From Anaerolineae bacterium (GTDB lineage: Bacteria > Chloroflexota > Anaerolineae > Aggregatilineales > J027), in NCBI GenBank assembly GCA_019913005.1, contig JAIOHL010000252.1, forward strand, positions 207,511-271,510: a stretch of 64,000 nucleotides of DNA, given 5' to 3'. Positions 8,755 through 17,744 of this stretch are shown here, piece after piece. The notes beneath the pieces are model-generated. The model searched no databases. It saw only the letters and a program-made list of their open reading frames with translations, and had not been told where the DNA came from. Each line of letters begins with the position of its first letter. Within the stretch, counting starts at the first letter, position 1. Both the position numbers and the translations under genes were made by a program.

Positions 8755-10785
8755 TTACGGTTCTAGCGAGGAGAAATAGGCGTGAATGATGTCACGCAGC
8801 GAAATCGGGATATAGCCACTTTCAAGGGCTTGCTGCATGGCCTCTTCATATTGACGGAACACTTCTTGATATGGCACGGTAGATTCCGCATCAAAATTCT
8901 CATTGAAATCACCGGGTTCGAGGGGTTCACCATTATCATCGGTGGGCTGCCCGTTTACCCCGACCTGTTCACCCTGCCCATTTTCGCCAATGCGGGTGGG
9001 TGAGTAAACCGATTCATAATCACGCATGTCGTCATTACCGGGGCCATTATCAGCGTTATCACCGGGTTGTGAGCCAGTTTGTCCGGTTTGGGTATCAACA
9101 CCTTCCCCGCCAGAGCCTTGTCCTGCACCACTACCACCACCCGATTGACCAGACTGGGTACTTGTACCGCCTTGCTGGGAAGACTGTCCGTCAGTTTGAC
9201 CTCCGCTACCAGATTGCCCTTCTTGCCCGCTCTGTGAACCTTGTTGCCCCCCTTGACCGGGTTGCTGTCCATCTTGCTGACCTTCCCCACTTTGACCTTG
9301 TTGCCCGTCTTGACCCTGCTGACCAGTTTGACCGGGTTGTTGACCACCCTGTTGTCCGTCTTGAGATTGCTGCCCGTCTTGTCCCTCAGAATCTTGTTGA
9401 CCCTGTTGTCCGTCCTGAGATTGTTGTCCGTCTTGTCCTTGCTGCCCGTCTTGAGATTGCTGACCTTGCTGACCCTGTTGGCTTTGTTGACCCTGCTGTC
9501 CGTCTTGAGATTGTTGCCCGTCTTGCCCTTGCTGACTTTGTGAACCCTCTTGCCCTTCTTGGCCTTGTTGGGTCACTTCTTGACGGCTTTCTTCAACCTG
9601 ATTGGCAGCTTCCTCGGCGGCTTGGGCTTGAGCATTATTTTGATTCGCCTGATCTTGCTGGCGTAGCGTATCGGCGGCTTGATTAAGGGCTTCTTGGGCC
9701 TGTGGCACATCGCCATTACGCAGAGCGTCGGCGGCTTGCTGCAACTGTTGGGAAACAGCGGGATTGGTATTTTCTAGGGCATCAGCCGCTTCTTCCAGTT
9801 GATCGGCAACCTCCTGTTGTTCTTCAGGGGTCATATTATCCAAATCATCCGCCAATTGGTCTAATTCGTCGGCGGTGGCTTCCAAATTATTGTCTGCCAG
9901 TTGTTCACCCACTTGGTCGGTCAATGAGCTATCGCTGAGTTGTTCACCTGCCTGCTGATTGGCCTGTTGTTCCTCTTGGCTCATGCCACTGCCTAATTCC
10001 TGTAATTCTTTTTCAGCTTCGGCTAGGGCGGCAACCGCTTCTTCCTGCGAAATGCCATCTTGATTCAGCGTTTCAATGGCCTCATCCAGCGGCTCGGTCA
10101 GGATGTCTTTTTCTTCTTCGGTCAGGTTGGGATTGCTCTCAATCTCATTCTTGGCTTGTTCGAGAGCTTCAATTTGTTGGGCAATCGTGGCATCGAGCGC
10201 TTCACGTTCGCGGACTTCATCGTACAAAGGATTCTTGAGCGCAATCGCCAAAATTAAGCCGATGATCGCCAATAGGAGCATAGCGATTTCGGGCCAATTG
10301 ATTTCCACAGGCAAATAGCGTTTGGCCTGCACACCATTGGCGATACGGCGGGTATCTTCCATTTGGTAGTCCATCATCATCTGGGGGGCGTCAATTTGCC
10401 CATTGCTGAGTTCCACCGCCGTACTGAGCCGTTCTTGCAAGCCGAAATGCTGATCGAAGTGGCGAGCGGATTTGGCGAGCGGACGCGGCCAAAACCAGAC
10501 CGCGATGATGCTCAAAACAGCGCTGGCGACCCCAATCATGAGCGATAGGCGTATCAGTTCATCTTTCACCAGCCAAGGATAGAGACGCGAGGCAGTGGCG
10601 ATGGCAAGGCTGATAATGACACCGACCAATAACCCACGCGGCACCCACACAAACAGACGGGTCAGGCGCAGGCGATTATTCCAGCGGCGCAGATGCCACT
10701 GCAAAAAATCTTGCATATTCATCAACGCGGCAGGACTGGCCTGCTGTGGTTCACTGGCTTGGGGGAGCGAAGAAACGTTCTGCAT
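8755..10785 (-). CDS. Membrane protein with coiled coil and long Gln/Gly/Ser/Asp-rich low-complexity region
   Basis: 676 aa. Membrane segments lie at about 48-66, 79-99 and 164-184. Between them is ARHFDQHFGLQERLSTAVEL (107-126), reminiscent of DUF4175-like membrane proteins (resemblance only). Residues ~190-400 are acidic, Ala/Leu/Gln-rich and almost certainly helical coiled coil. Residues ~405-585 are a repetitive Gln-Gly-Ser-Asp tract. The last ~90 residues regain complexity and end near a YxxALESGYIP segment. Proteins of this kind occur in MoxR/DUF58/VWA loci, but their role is not established. The gene lies between an ABC permease and a lipoprotein. Confidence 0.75.
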   Translation of the reverse strand: MQNVSSLPQASEPQQASPAALMNMQDFLQWHLRRWNNRLRLTRLFVWVPRGLLVGVIISLAIATASRLYPWLVKDELIRLSLMIGVASAVLSIIAVWFWPRPLAKSARHFDQHFGLQERLSTAVELSNGQIDAPQMMMDYQMEDTRRIANGVQAKRYLPVEINWPEIAMLLLAIIGLILAIALKNPLYDEVREREALDATIAQQIEALEQAKNEIESNPNLTEEEKDILTEPLDEAIETLNQDGISQEEAVAALAEAEKELQELGSGMSQEEQQANQQAGEQLSDSSLTDQVGEQLADNNLEATADELDQLADDLDNMTPEEQQEVADQLEEAADALENTNPAVSQQLQQAADALRNGDVPQAQEALNQAADTLRQQDQANQNNAQAQAAEEAANQVEESRQEVTQQGQEGQEGSQSQQGQDGQQSQDGQQGQQSQQGQQGQQSQDGQQGQDGQQSQDGQQGQQDSEGQDGQQSQDGQQGGQQPGQTGQQGQDGQQGQSGEGQQDGQQPGQGGQQGSQSGQEGQSGSGGQTDGQSSQQGGTSTQSGQSGGGSGAGQGSGGEGVDTQTGQTGSQPGDNADNGPGNDDMRDYESVYSPTRIGENGQGEQVGVNGQPTDDNGEPLEPGDFNENFDAESTVPYQEVFRQYEEAMQQALESGYIPISLRDIIHAYFSSLEP
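9030..9570 (-). repeat. Degenerate coding repeat (Gln-Gly-Ser-Asp tract) inside the 676-aa protein gene
   Basis: Irregular repeats encode variations on GQDGQQSQDGQQGQ. Read on the plus strand they appear as recurring TTGTCCGTCTTG and TTGCTGACC units of 9-15 nt. They remain in frame with the surrounding coding sequence throughout, so this is a protein low-complexity region that may expand or contract by slippage or recombination. Confidence 0.85.
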
Positions 10786-10867
10786 TACAATACCCTATTC
10801 ACTCAAAATCATGGGTGGCCCATTCTGATAATACTACGCCTTGTCCTGCCGAAATGTTCCCAAATCT

Positions 10868-11800
10868 TTACCCTTCAATGCGTTTTAGATGACGGGTGGT
10901 TGCAAAAAATACCGCCACCGAGAGCAGCAAATAAAAGATGGTAAAGGCGATCCAAGGCGAGGGCAGGGTGGTGGTTGTCCCATCGGTAAAGGTGTATTTA
11001 AACGTGAAAAGCGTTTGTTGATTCACCAGATATTGTTGGGTGGACAGTAATGTGGTTAATGGATTTAGGCAGACAAATATCCCGCGTGCCACTAGCAATA
11101 CCCATTCCGAGCCACTGGAACTGGTGGATGGGTCAAGCCCTTCTACAATGGCAAGGGCGATCACAGCCCCTGCTGTCGTGACCAGAATGACGGCGAGAAT
11201 CGTGACGTAGGTCATGATGTTGGCCCGCAGCGTGCGGTGTGTTATAGCGGAATAATACACGCCGATATTGCCCAAAAAAATGGCAGTTGCCAACAGCACC
11301 AGCAGTGAGATCACGATTTCTTCCACATCTACACCGCCAAACAAAAACGCGATACTTTGTAGAGGGATGGCGGCCAGCAACAGCAAAAACACATAGGCCA
11401 ATGCCGAAAACAACTTGCCAAAAACCAATTGACGCTCTGGCAATAGGGTGGTACGTAATAAATCATAGGTCTGGCTTTCATGTTCGCCACTAATCGAGCC
11501 AGCCGTGAACGCCGGGGTAATGAATGTTACCAAAAATAGCTCGATGGCGACCACGCTGCCGAATAACACCCGCCCCAATGTTCCACCGTCTACCTCGCCA
11601 GTGGTGTTGTAGGTGGCGGCTGTCCCCGCGATATACAGCAAGGTGGTAAAACCGCCAACCACGATGAGATAGCAGGTCAAAACCACAAAGGCACGCGGGC
11701 CGCGCATCCGTCCCCGTAATTCTTTGAGGGCGACGGGATTTCGCAGCAGAGGCCGCAGCGGGTTTAGGGAGATACGGGTGCGAGTTGCTGGGGTTTCCAT
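10868..11800 (-). CDS. ABC-2 type transporter permease
   Basis: 310 aa with six hydrophobic segments. The cytoplasmic N-terminal stretch NPVALKELRGRMRGPRAF is typical of ABC-2 permeases that act with CcmA-like ATPases. It follows the ATPase gene by 23 nt on the same strand, so the two form the second exporter of this region. Substrate unknown. Confidence 0.87.
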   Translation of the reverse strand: METPATRTRISLNPLRPLLRNPVALKELRGRMRGPRAFVVLTCYLIVVGGFTTLLYIAGTAATYNTTGEVDGGTLGRVLFGSVVAIELFLVTFITPAFTAGSISGEHESQTYDLLRTTLLPERQLVFGKLFSALAYVFLLLLAAIPLQSIAFLFGGVDVEEIVISLLVLLATAIFLGNIGVYYSAITHRTLRANIMTYVTILAVILVTTAGAVIALAIVEGLDPSTSSSGSEWVLLVARGIFVCLNPLTTLLSTQQYLVNQQTLFTFKYTFTDGTTTTLPSPWIAFTIFYLLLSVAVFFATTRHLKRIEG

Positions 11801-11823
11801 CAGGCCATCCCTTTATAATTAAG

Positions 11824-12882
11824 TTACGATACGATGCCCTTGGTCGCCTTCATAAAGACGGCTTCAAGGTCAGACGATTCCTCGGCAAAGTTAACCACTG
11901 GAATCCCCTTGCTGGTGAGGGCTTGCAGCATTTCGCTCATCCGCAAATCTTCCCCTGTAAATTCGACCTTAATGCGAATCTTGCCATCTTCGGGTGGCAA
12001 ATCCACGATCCCTAATATTCCTTCAACGTGCAGCAGGGCTTCTTTGGCTTCATCCATCCGGCCCAACAAGGTAATGACCAAAACGCGATGTGGCATCAAT
12101 TGTTGACGCATGGCTTTAATCGGCCCTTGTGCCACCATCTGCCCCGCTTCGATAATGCCGATATGCGTGCAGATTTCATTCACATCCGCCAAGATATGCG
12201 ATGAGAAGAAGATGGTCTTACCCATTTTGGCGAGTTCAATCAGCAGCTCACGGATTTCGATACGGGCACGCGGATCAAGGCCAGAGGCGGGTTCGTCCAA
12301 AATCAGCACTTGTGGGTCATGCGCCAACGTGCGGGCCAAACACAAACGCTGCTTCATCCCGCGACTCAGCTTATCCACCATATCATCGCGGCGATGGGCG
12401 AGGTCTACCAATTCGAGTAAGTCATTGATGAGGCCGGGGCGCTGGGCTTCCGGGATTTCATAACAGGCCGCGAAAAAGTCGAGATATTCCCAAACTTTCA
12501 TGTCTTCATAGACCCCAAAGAAGTCGGGCATGTAGCCAATCGAGCGCCGAACTTCACGTGGGGCTGTTACCACCGAATATCCACTGATATAGGCTTCCCC
12601 GCCAGAGGGTTTCATTAGGGTTGTCAAAATCCGCATGGTGCTGGTTTTGCCTGCGCCATTTGGCCCAACGAAGCCATAAATTGCGCCGCGTGGGACTTGT
12701 AAATTGAGATTGCTGATGGCCTGCAAACGACCATAACGCTTGCTCAAATTGCGCGTCTCAATAATCAAGTCCTGCTCATCCATGACGGTGGGCAGTTCTG
12801 GCAGCACCTCCGTCAAGATCGGGGCTTCGGCAACAGCTTCAGCGTTGGGGGTTTCCATGACTTCAGGATTATCAATAGACAT
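11824..12882 (-). CDS. ABC transporter ATP-binding protein (ABC-2 exporter)
   Basis: 352 aa. A ~38-residue acidic N-terminal extension precedes the nucleotide-binding domain. Walker A GPNGAGKT is at residues 73-80, the signature is LSRGMKQRLCLA, Walker B is VLILDEP, and the His switch is FSSHIL. The C-terminal accessory region is as in CcmA/NatA-like exporters. It sits between the 849-aa surface protein and its permease with ~23-nt gaps, implying one transcript. It resembles the second ATPase of this region only at family level, so recent duplication is not apparent. Confidence 0.92.
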   Translation of the reverse strand: MSIDNPEVMETPNAEAVAEAPILTEVLPELPTVMDEQDLIIETRNLSKRYGRLQAISNLNLQVPRGAIYGFVGPNGAGKTSTMRILTTLMKPSGGEAYISGYSVVTAPREVRRSIGYMPDFFGVYEDMKVWEYLDFFAACYEIPEAQRPGLINDLLELVDLAHRRDDMVDKLSRGMKQRLCLARTLAHDPQVLILDEPASGLDPRARIEIRELLIELAKMGKTIFFSSHILADVNEICTHIGIIEAGQMVAQGPIKAMRQQLMPHRVLVITLLGRMDEAKEALLHVEGILGIVDLPPEDGKIRIKVEFTGEDLRMSEMLQALTSKGIPVVNFAEESSDLEAVFMKATKGIVS

Positions 12883-12905
12883 GGGTAGTGTCCTTTTCCA
12901 AAATT

Positions 12906-15455
12906 TTAATTCGCAAATTGTCCCTGCATTGTGATTTCAACTTTCTCAATAGTGCCGCCATAGGTTTGGGTAGCAATACTATTGGGCGTTCGTACTCGTA
13001 CCTGAACCGCAAAATCTGGGCCGACAAACCGCTTTACAGCCTGACCAGCCAAACTCAGACCGTAGCTGTTTCCACCTGTAATGGGACCGGGAAAAGTCTC
13101 CAGATTCTCGATCACCCACCATTCTTGCGCCTCCCAGTCCCATAATGCAAATTCGACATCCGTGTCAGATACTTGGAGGCTCGTATACAAATCTACCTGA
13201 TCAATAGTGGTGAGTGGGATGTCGTTCAAGGGGGTAAATCTAAAAACCGCTTGTTCATCAGGATTGAAAAGGTCAATTTGATAGGGTGAACTGTCCAGAC
13301 GGGTCGTTGGATCGCTTTGATCGGCAATTGTCCATGTTTGTAATCCCGGCGGGATAATTACCGCAGTGTTGTCAATGGCGGCGTAACTGGAATTGAGCTT
13401 GAAGATATAGAGTGTTTCATACTTGTTGGTTTGCTCAGTCCCCTCAACGGCGATTTCAAAGGCTGGTTGTTCGGCCCAACCCACCGCATAGACCGAGCCA
13501 CCACGTCCACCGCTGAGGTCAATCTCATTATTGATGGCCGAGGTCAACAATGCCCGCCGTCGCATCCGACGTTCGTTATCATCGGCACTGGTGCCAAAAC
13601 AGTCATATTGCTTGTCGGTCATAATTTGTGAAGCAGTCGCATTCAAGGGGCGGTTGGTGCAGCCATAGGTATTGAAACTGGAAAAACTGCTTCCATAGGC
13701 GTAATAGAGAAAAGGCGCGTTGTAATCCGTTCGATTACCCAATGGCAGCCATGTTGGGGTCGAAAAATTGATCGAAAAATCAAAGGTGGCGGTGGCCCCT
13801 GCGATCACATCACCCAACGGGTAATACCCATCTTTGGCGAGGATCACCATGTCTTCAAAATCGAATTCAAGTGGATTTGTTATGCTGCCAGTCAAACGCG
13901 CATCTTGACCACCACCCATTTGCCAGACCGCCTCACCCTCGATATGCTGGGCCGGGATATAACCGCTGGCGGCAAAACTGGTGATGATACCCGCGTCCAC
14001 TGGCAAATCCTCCACCCGATAGGCGCTGCTTTCAACCAGTTTAATCTGTTCAATGCCTAAATTGGAATCATGAAAACCGGGTAAGGTGCGCAGCGTAATT
14101 CCTGAAGGGGCTTCAAGGTTATAGCTGGTACGGCGTGGTGAAAACACCCCCACCAGTCCATCTACTCTAGCCGTGTCGCTGTCGGGGAATACTTGTACAA
14201 TCGCAAGATGACTGACCGTTGCAGAATTGCCACGTAAGCTGAACCCCGTGAAATACGACAGCAGGGTAAACACCAAGATCAACACGGGAATGGTAAACCA
14301 TGCCAGTTCGCGCCGTCCAATCCAGCGCAGCACATAATAATTAAGCGGCCCAATCAGCGCGATGTAGAGAATCAAAAATCCGATTAATTGCAGCACTGAG
14401 GGCAAATCAAACCCGGTGATGATACGTGAAGCATCGTTGGCGATGTCCCAGTCCGCAAAGCCATACGACCAACTGGGTCGCACCTGCCCATTCACCAAGA
14501 GGCTGTACCAAATGGCATCGGTGTCGGCATAAGAGCGCAGGGGTTCGGTTTGGGGGTCAAGCGCCACAAAATCCACTATCCCCAAGCCCAGTGTTTGCCG
14601 CACGATAATGGGGGTCTCCTCGATATTCAGCAGGACTTTGGCATTTTCATTGGGGGTGTTGTTGGTCACAATAGTCGTTTGCTCAAGCACATCCGAGGGA
14701 TAGCCCAAAAAATCACCTAAGGGTGTCAGGGTATCAAAATCCACTGTCCCGGTGGGCACGGTTGGCATCACATCCATCAGGCCTGCTGTGGTGCGCTGCC
14801 AATTCGGGCCGCCGTGAATAATCAGATGTCCGCCGCCAACTACCCAATTTTTAATAGCGATGCGTTGCTCGGCAGATAATTCTCCGGTGTCCACGTCAAA
14901 AAACAGCAATACATCCAACGCACGGAGGGCATCAGCTTCAAACGGAATATCCCGCGGAACCAGATTGGCTTGAAAGGAATTGCCGCGTCCAACCGGGCGA
15001 TTGGTCATATCCACTCCGCCAATGAGGGATGTAGTGACAACTCCGTATAAGACTTCCCGTGAGGACAGTTGGACAATGCGCTCGGATTGAACTTTGAGGA
15101 TACGACCACTATTATCCACGACCTCCACTTCAATTTCAGAGGCGCGGTCACTGAGTGAGACATAAAAGAAAATAGCTTTGGAAGAATTGCGGGCAACCGT
15201 GACAGGCGTCTGATAAAGGGTCTCGGTGGCCTGCCCTGCGTTTTGGGCATGGACTTGAATATATCCTCGTAAATCGCGCCCATTGTTGGTAATCGTGACA
15301 TCAAGGGGGATCCACTGACCATCTCGATAATAGGTATCGAAACCTGCCTTAATGTCGAGTAGCAAATCCGTATTTTGACGTGGGGGGCCAAACGCAACGC
15401 TGGTGAGGCACAGCACAAAAGCTAAGGCAAAAAGGAGTCGCCGCTTCTGTTCCAA
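12906..15455 (-). CDS. Large surface protein with signal peptide and internal paired membrane segments
   Basis: 849 aa from a TTG start preceded by GGGAG 7 nt upstream. Residues 1-22 form a signal peptide. Residues ~30-340 are extracytoplasmic and contain a region resembling the Rossmann/glutamine-amidotransferase-like fold of related proteins (ALDVLLFFDVDTGELSAEQ, IKNWVVGGGHLIIHGG). Two adjacent membrane helices follow at ~352-376 and 381-405 (motif IALIGPLNYYVLRWIGRREL, known from ABC-2-associated proteins). The C-terminal ~440 residues are again extracytoplasmic and beta-rich. It is encoded directly before the exporter ATPase, so it is probably an accessory of that exporter. The function is not known. 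Confidence 0.75.
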   Translation of the reverse strand: MEQKRRLLFALAFVLCLTSVAFGPPRQNTDLLLDIKAGFDTYYRDGQWIPLDVTITNNGRDLRGYIQVHAQNAGQATETLYQTPVTVARNSSKAIFFYVSLSDRASEIEVEVVDNSGRILKVQSERIVQLSSREVLYGVVTTSLIGGVDMTNRPVGRGNSFQANLVPRDIPFEADALRALDVLLFFDVDTGELSAEQRIAIKNWVVGGGHLIIHGGPNWQRTTAGLMDVMPTVPTGTVDFDTLTPLGDFLGYPSDVLEQTTIVTNNTPNENAKVLLNIEETPIIVRQTLGLGIVDFVALDPQTEPLRSYADTDAIWYSLLVNGQVRPSWSYGFADWDIANDASRIITGFDLPSVLQLIGFLILYIALIGPLNYYVLRWIGRRELAWFTIPVLILVFTLLSYFTGFSLRGNSATVSHLAIVQVFPDSDTARVDGLVGVFSPRRTSYNLEAPSGITLRTLPGFHDSNLGIEQIKLVESSAYRVEDLPVDAGIITSFAASGYIPAQHIEGEAVWQMGGGQDARLTGSITNPLEFDFEDMVILAKDGYYPLGDVIAGATATFDFSINFSTPTWLPLGNRTDYNAPFLYYAYGSSFSSFNTYGCTNRPLNATASQIMTDKQYDCFGTSADDNERRMRRRALLTSAINNEIDLSGGRGGSVYAVGWAEQPAFEIAVEGTEQTNKYETLYIFKLNSSYAAIDNTAVIIPPGLQTWTIADQSDPTTRLDSSPYQIDLFNPDEQAVFRFTPLNDIPLTTIDQVDLYTSLQVSDTDVEFALWDWEAQEWWVIENLETFPGPITGGNSYGLSLAGQAVKRFVGPDFAVQVRVRTPNSIATQTYGGTIEKVEITMQGQFAN

Positions 15456-15536
15456 CTTTTTTCTCCCAATAAGTCAAACGAATGAACTTGATTCTATTCC
15501 ATTACTACTATACACACACAACGCGACCAATACGTT

Positions 15537-17591
15537 TTATCCATTTGCACCTTGCGCCCCATCCGAAGGAGTCATCGGGCTAACCGACGGGGTGATATTG
15601 GCGCGTGGTGTGGCAACAGGCGTGGTAGGTGTGGCGGGTGGCGCATAATCGGTTGTCACCAACAACGCCTCCATCGGAAAATCACAGGAAGTTCCCTGCA
15701 CTTGAATCCAACCAAAGGGCTGCTGGACAAAATTCTGCCCATCCAGTCGAATCCGTAGCCAATCGCCACCGCTATTGCGGGCATCTACTTCGACCACCAC
15801 ATTGGGGGACAGCGAAAGCAGCAGTGGATAGCCTTGTTTGGCAGGGCCAGCAAAAACATCGGTAGCAGGCAATTGCAGGGTACAGGACGGATAAACGACG
15901 GTGATACGTTCTTCATTTTGGGCCTGAATATTATCCGGGCCAATGCTTTGCAGCGTAATCACAATCGCGTCGGCGCTTTCGGGGCGTACCGTAATGGTTT
16001 GGTTCGTCCCAACAGCGGCAACATTCGTATTGTCATAACCCAATGGAGGACTATTGAGGATGACTTGGGGTGGCGGGCTGTTGGGGTCGGAAGGGTTATA
16101 AGACCACTCCACCGACCAATTGAGGGTAATTTGCTGTTCAACATTCCGGTATAGCTCGGTTTGACCAGATGGGTAAACGATAGCCAGCGTCAACGAGGGC
16201 CGTACTACAACCGAATTCGGCTGTCGCACGGATTGGTCGCCATTTTCCGCGATGAGGGTCAAGTTATAACGTCCGGCATCCTCCAAAACAATGCTCGTTT
16301 CACCCGACGGGTCTAGTTGCGGATATTCAGCTACTACTACCCCGCCGCGCTCAACCGTCAGCGTGACGTTGGATGCTGCTTCCGTTTCCCATGCGACCCG
16401 GAACGGCTCGTTCCAGATGACTTCAGGGCTGGCGACACTAAAGGATTGGACAATGGGCGGTCTGTCGGCGTCTTGGGTGTCATTATTCCCGTCATCGCCG
16501 TCGCTGCTTAAGATCACGAGGGCGATACCAATGACCGCCGCCGCTGCCAAAAAGAATGCGGCCAGTGCCATCAAGGGTGCCCATGTTGGCATACTGGGTT
16601 TTTCATGGTATGTCCCTTCTAGCGGGACTTGAAAACCTGCTGCATCGAGCGAACGGCTGACGATGACATATTTATGCTGGCGGGGTTTACCAAACCAGTG
16701 CGGACGTTTGGGTCGGATTTGCCCGGTAATCGTTTGGCGTTCGCCTGCTTTTAGGGTGATGTGGGGGGGCGTAATGTCAATATGCAGGGTCGGGTTATGG
16801 CCGTAGAAATTGAGCGACAGCGGGCCGTTGCCTTGATTGTGTACATAGAGTTGGAAGTTTTTGGTGCCTTCAGCCAATGAATTGCCAAGCGCTGCACCAA
16901 ATCCGTTATATTGCAGAATGTGCAGTTTGGTGGTGACTTCGGTAAATCGGTCAGGATATGATTGGGATCGAACTTTAAACACCACCTTATATTCGCCGGG
17001 GGCGGTGTCGCTGCGGCGCAATGGCCGGAAGCTGGCCCCGATTTGAATATCCTCGCCTGCGGGCAAATCCAGTTCCGTGCGGTCAAGGCGTACCCATTCT
17101 TTCGGAATGCCCTCCACTTGGATCGAAAAATGTTCAGGTCGGGAACTGGTATTGACGATTCGGAGGGTGGCTGGCCCATGTGCGCCGGGGGCGACTGCAA
17201 TGTACGGGCCTTCAAGTTCTAACCGAAAACCTTCCGCTTCAATCTGTTGGGTAGCAATGGCAAGGTTGGCAATCGTCGTATCAAAGTCGGTAGAGGGATG
17301 GAAAACCAGCCGCAGATCGCCGATCTGAATTTCTTCGCCCCCACGCAAGATACGTGGTTCATGGGGGTTAACACGCAACCCGTCAATATACGTTCCATTG
17401 ACGGACTCAAGGTCTTCAATGGTGGCTTGCTGGTCTTTACTGACTATCGCCACGTGATAGCGCGAAACGCCATTGCGATCTAGGACAAGATCATTGCCAA
17501 TAGAACGCCCAATCGCGGTGGTTTCTTTTTCTAGGATGAAATTTTCAACCGGGCCATCGGTGCTGAAAATTTCGAGTCGTCCGAGCGCCAT
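15537..17591 (-). CDS. FHA domain membrane protein with C-terminal extracytoplasmic region
   Basis: 684 aa. The N-terminal FHA domain (residues ~5-98) keeps the phosphothreonine-binding residues GR (28-29), SRYH (43-46) and N65-G-T. A middle region (~110-325) consists of repeated beta-sandwich-like segments. A membrane helix lies at about 335-362, and an extracytoplasmic tail ends in an SH3-like section and a Pro/Thr-rich C-terminus. The layout suggests that intracellular Ser/Thr phosphorylation is read at the membrane. No Ser/Thr kinase is encoded in the window. It is the most upstream gene of the minus-strand envelope cluster, 81 nt before the 849-aa gene. Confidence 0.85.
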   Translation of the reverse strand: MALGRLEIFSTDGPVENFILEKETTAIGRSIGNDLVLDRNGVSRYHVAIVSKDQQATIEDLESVNGTYIDGLRVNPHEPRILRGGEEIQIGDLRLVFHPSTDFDTTIANLAIATQQIEAEGFRLELEGPYIAVAPGAHGPATLRIVNTSSRPEHFSIQVEGIPKEWVRLDRTELDLPAGEDIQIGASFRPLRRSDTAPGEYKVVFKVRSQSYPDRFTEVTTKLHILQYNGFGAALGNSLAEGTKNFQLYVHNQGNGPLSLNFYGHNPTLHIDITPPHITLKAGERQTITGQIRPKRPHWFGKPRQHKYVIVSRSLDAAGFQVPLEGTYHEKPSMPTWAPLMALAAFFLAAAAVIGIALVILSSDGDDGNNDTQDADRPPIVQSFSVASPEVIWNEPFRVAWETEAASNVTLTVERGGVVVAEYPQLDPSGETSIVLEDAGRYNLTLIAENGDQSVRQPNSVVVRPSLTLAIVYPSGQTELYRNVEQQITLNWSVEWSYNPSDPNSPPPQVILNSPPLGYDNTNVAAVGTNQTITVRPESADAIVITLQSIGPDNIQAQNEERITVVYPSCTLQLPATDVFAGPAKQGYPLLLSLSPNVVVEVDARNSGGDWLRIRLDGQNFVQQPFGWIQVQGTSCDFPMEALLVTTDYAPPATPTTPVATPRANITPSVSPMTPSDGAQGANG

Positions 17592-17683
17592 TCCTTATCC
17601 CTTAAGCCAGCAAATAAATAACTCAGATTATACCCTCTTTGTTTGCTCTCTCCACTATAGGCGATTTTTCCCCTCAAAAGCAA

Positions 17684-17714
17684 ATACAGCCGAACATTTA
17701 CTATCCGGCTGTAT
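17684..17714 (-). terminator. Stem-loop terminator after the OppB gene
   Basis: A perfect 9-bp inverted repeat, ATACAGCCG (17684-17692) with CGGCTGTAT (17706-17714), lies 30 nt beyond the OppB stop. On the minus strand it is followed by TTGCTTTTG, a moderate U-rich tract. It separates the importer operon from the FHA gene. Confidence 0.65.
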
Positions 17715-17744
17715 CCAGCATCACAATCTAGGTAAACGATTGGC

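Noticed and set aside
9030..9570. CRISPR-like or noncoding tandem repeat array
   Set aside because: The units are short, irregular and in frame with a continuous 676-aa coding sequence rich in Gln, Gly, Ser and Asp. There are no spacers and no cas genes.
9000..9686. Plus-strand ORFs opposite the Gln/Gly-rich gene
   Set aside because: Their Leu- and His-rich content is the mirror of the repetitive antisense codons, and no ribosome site or family resemblance supports them.
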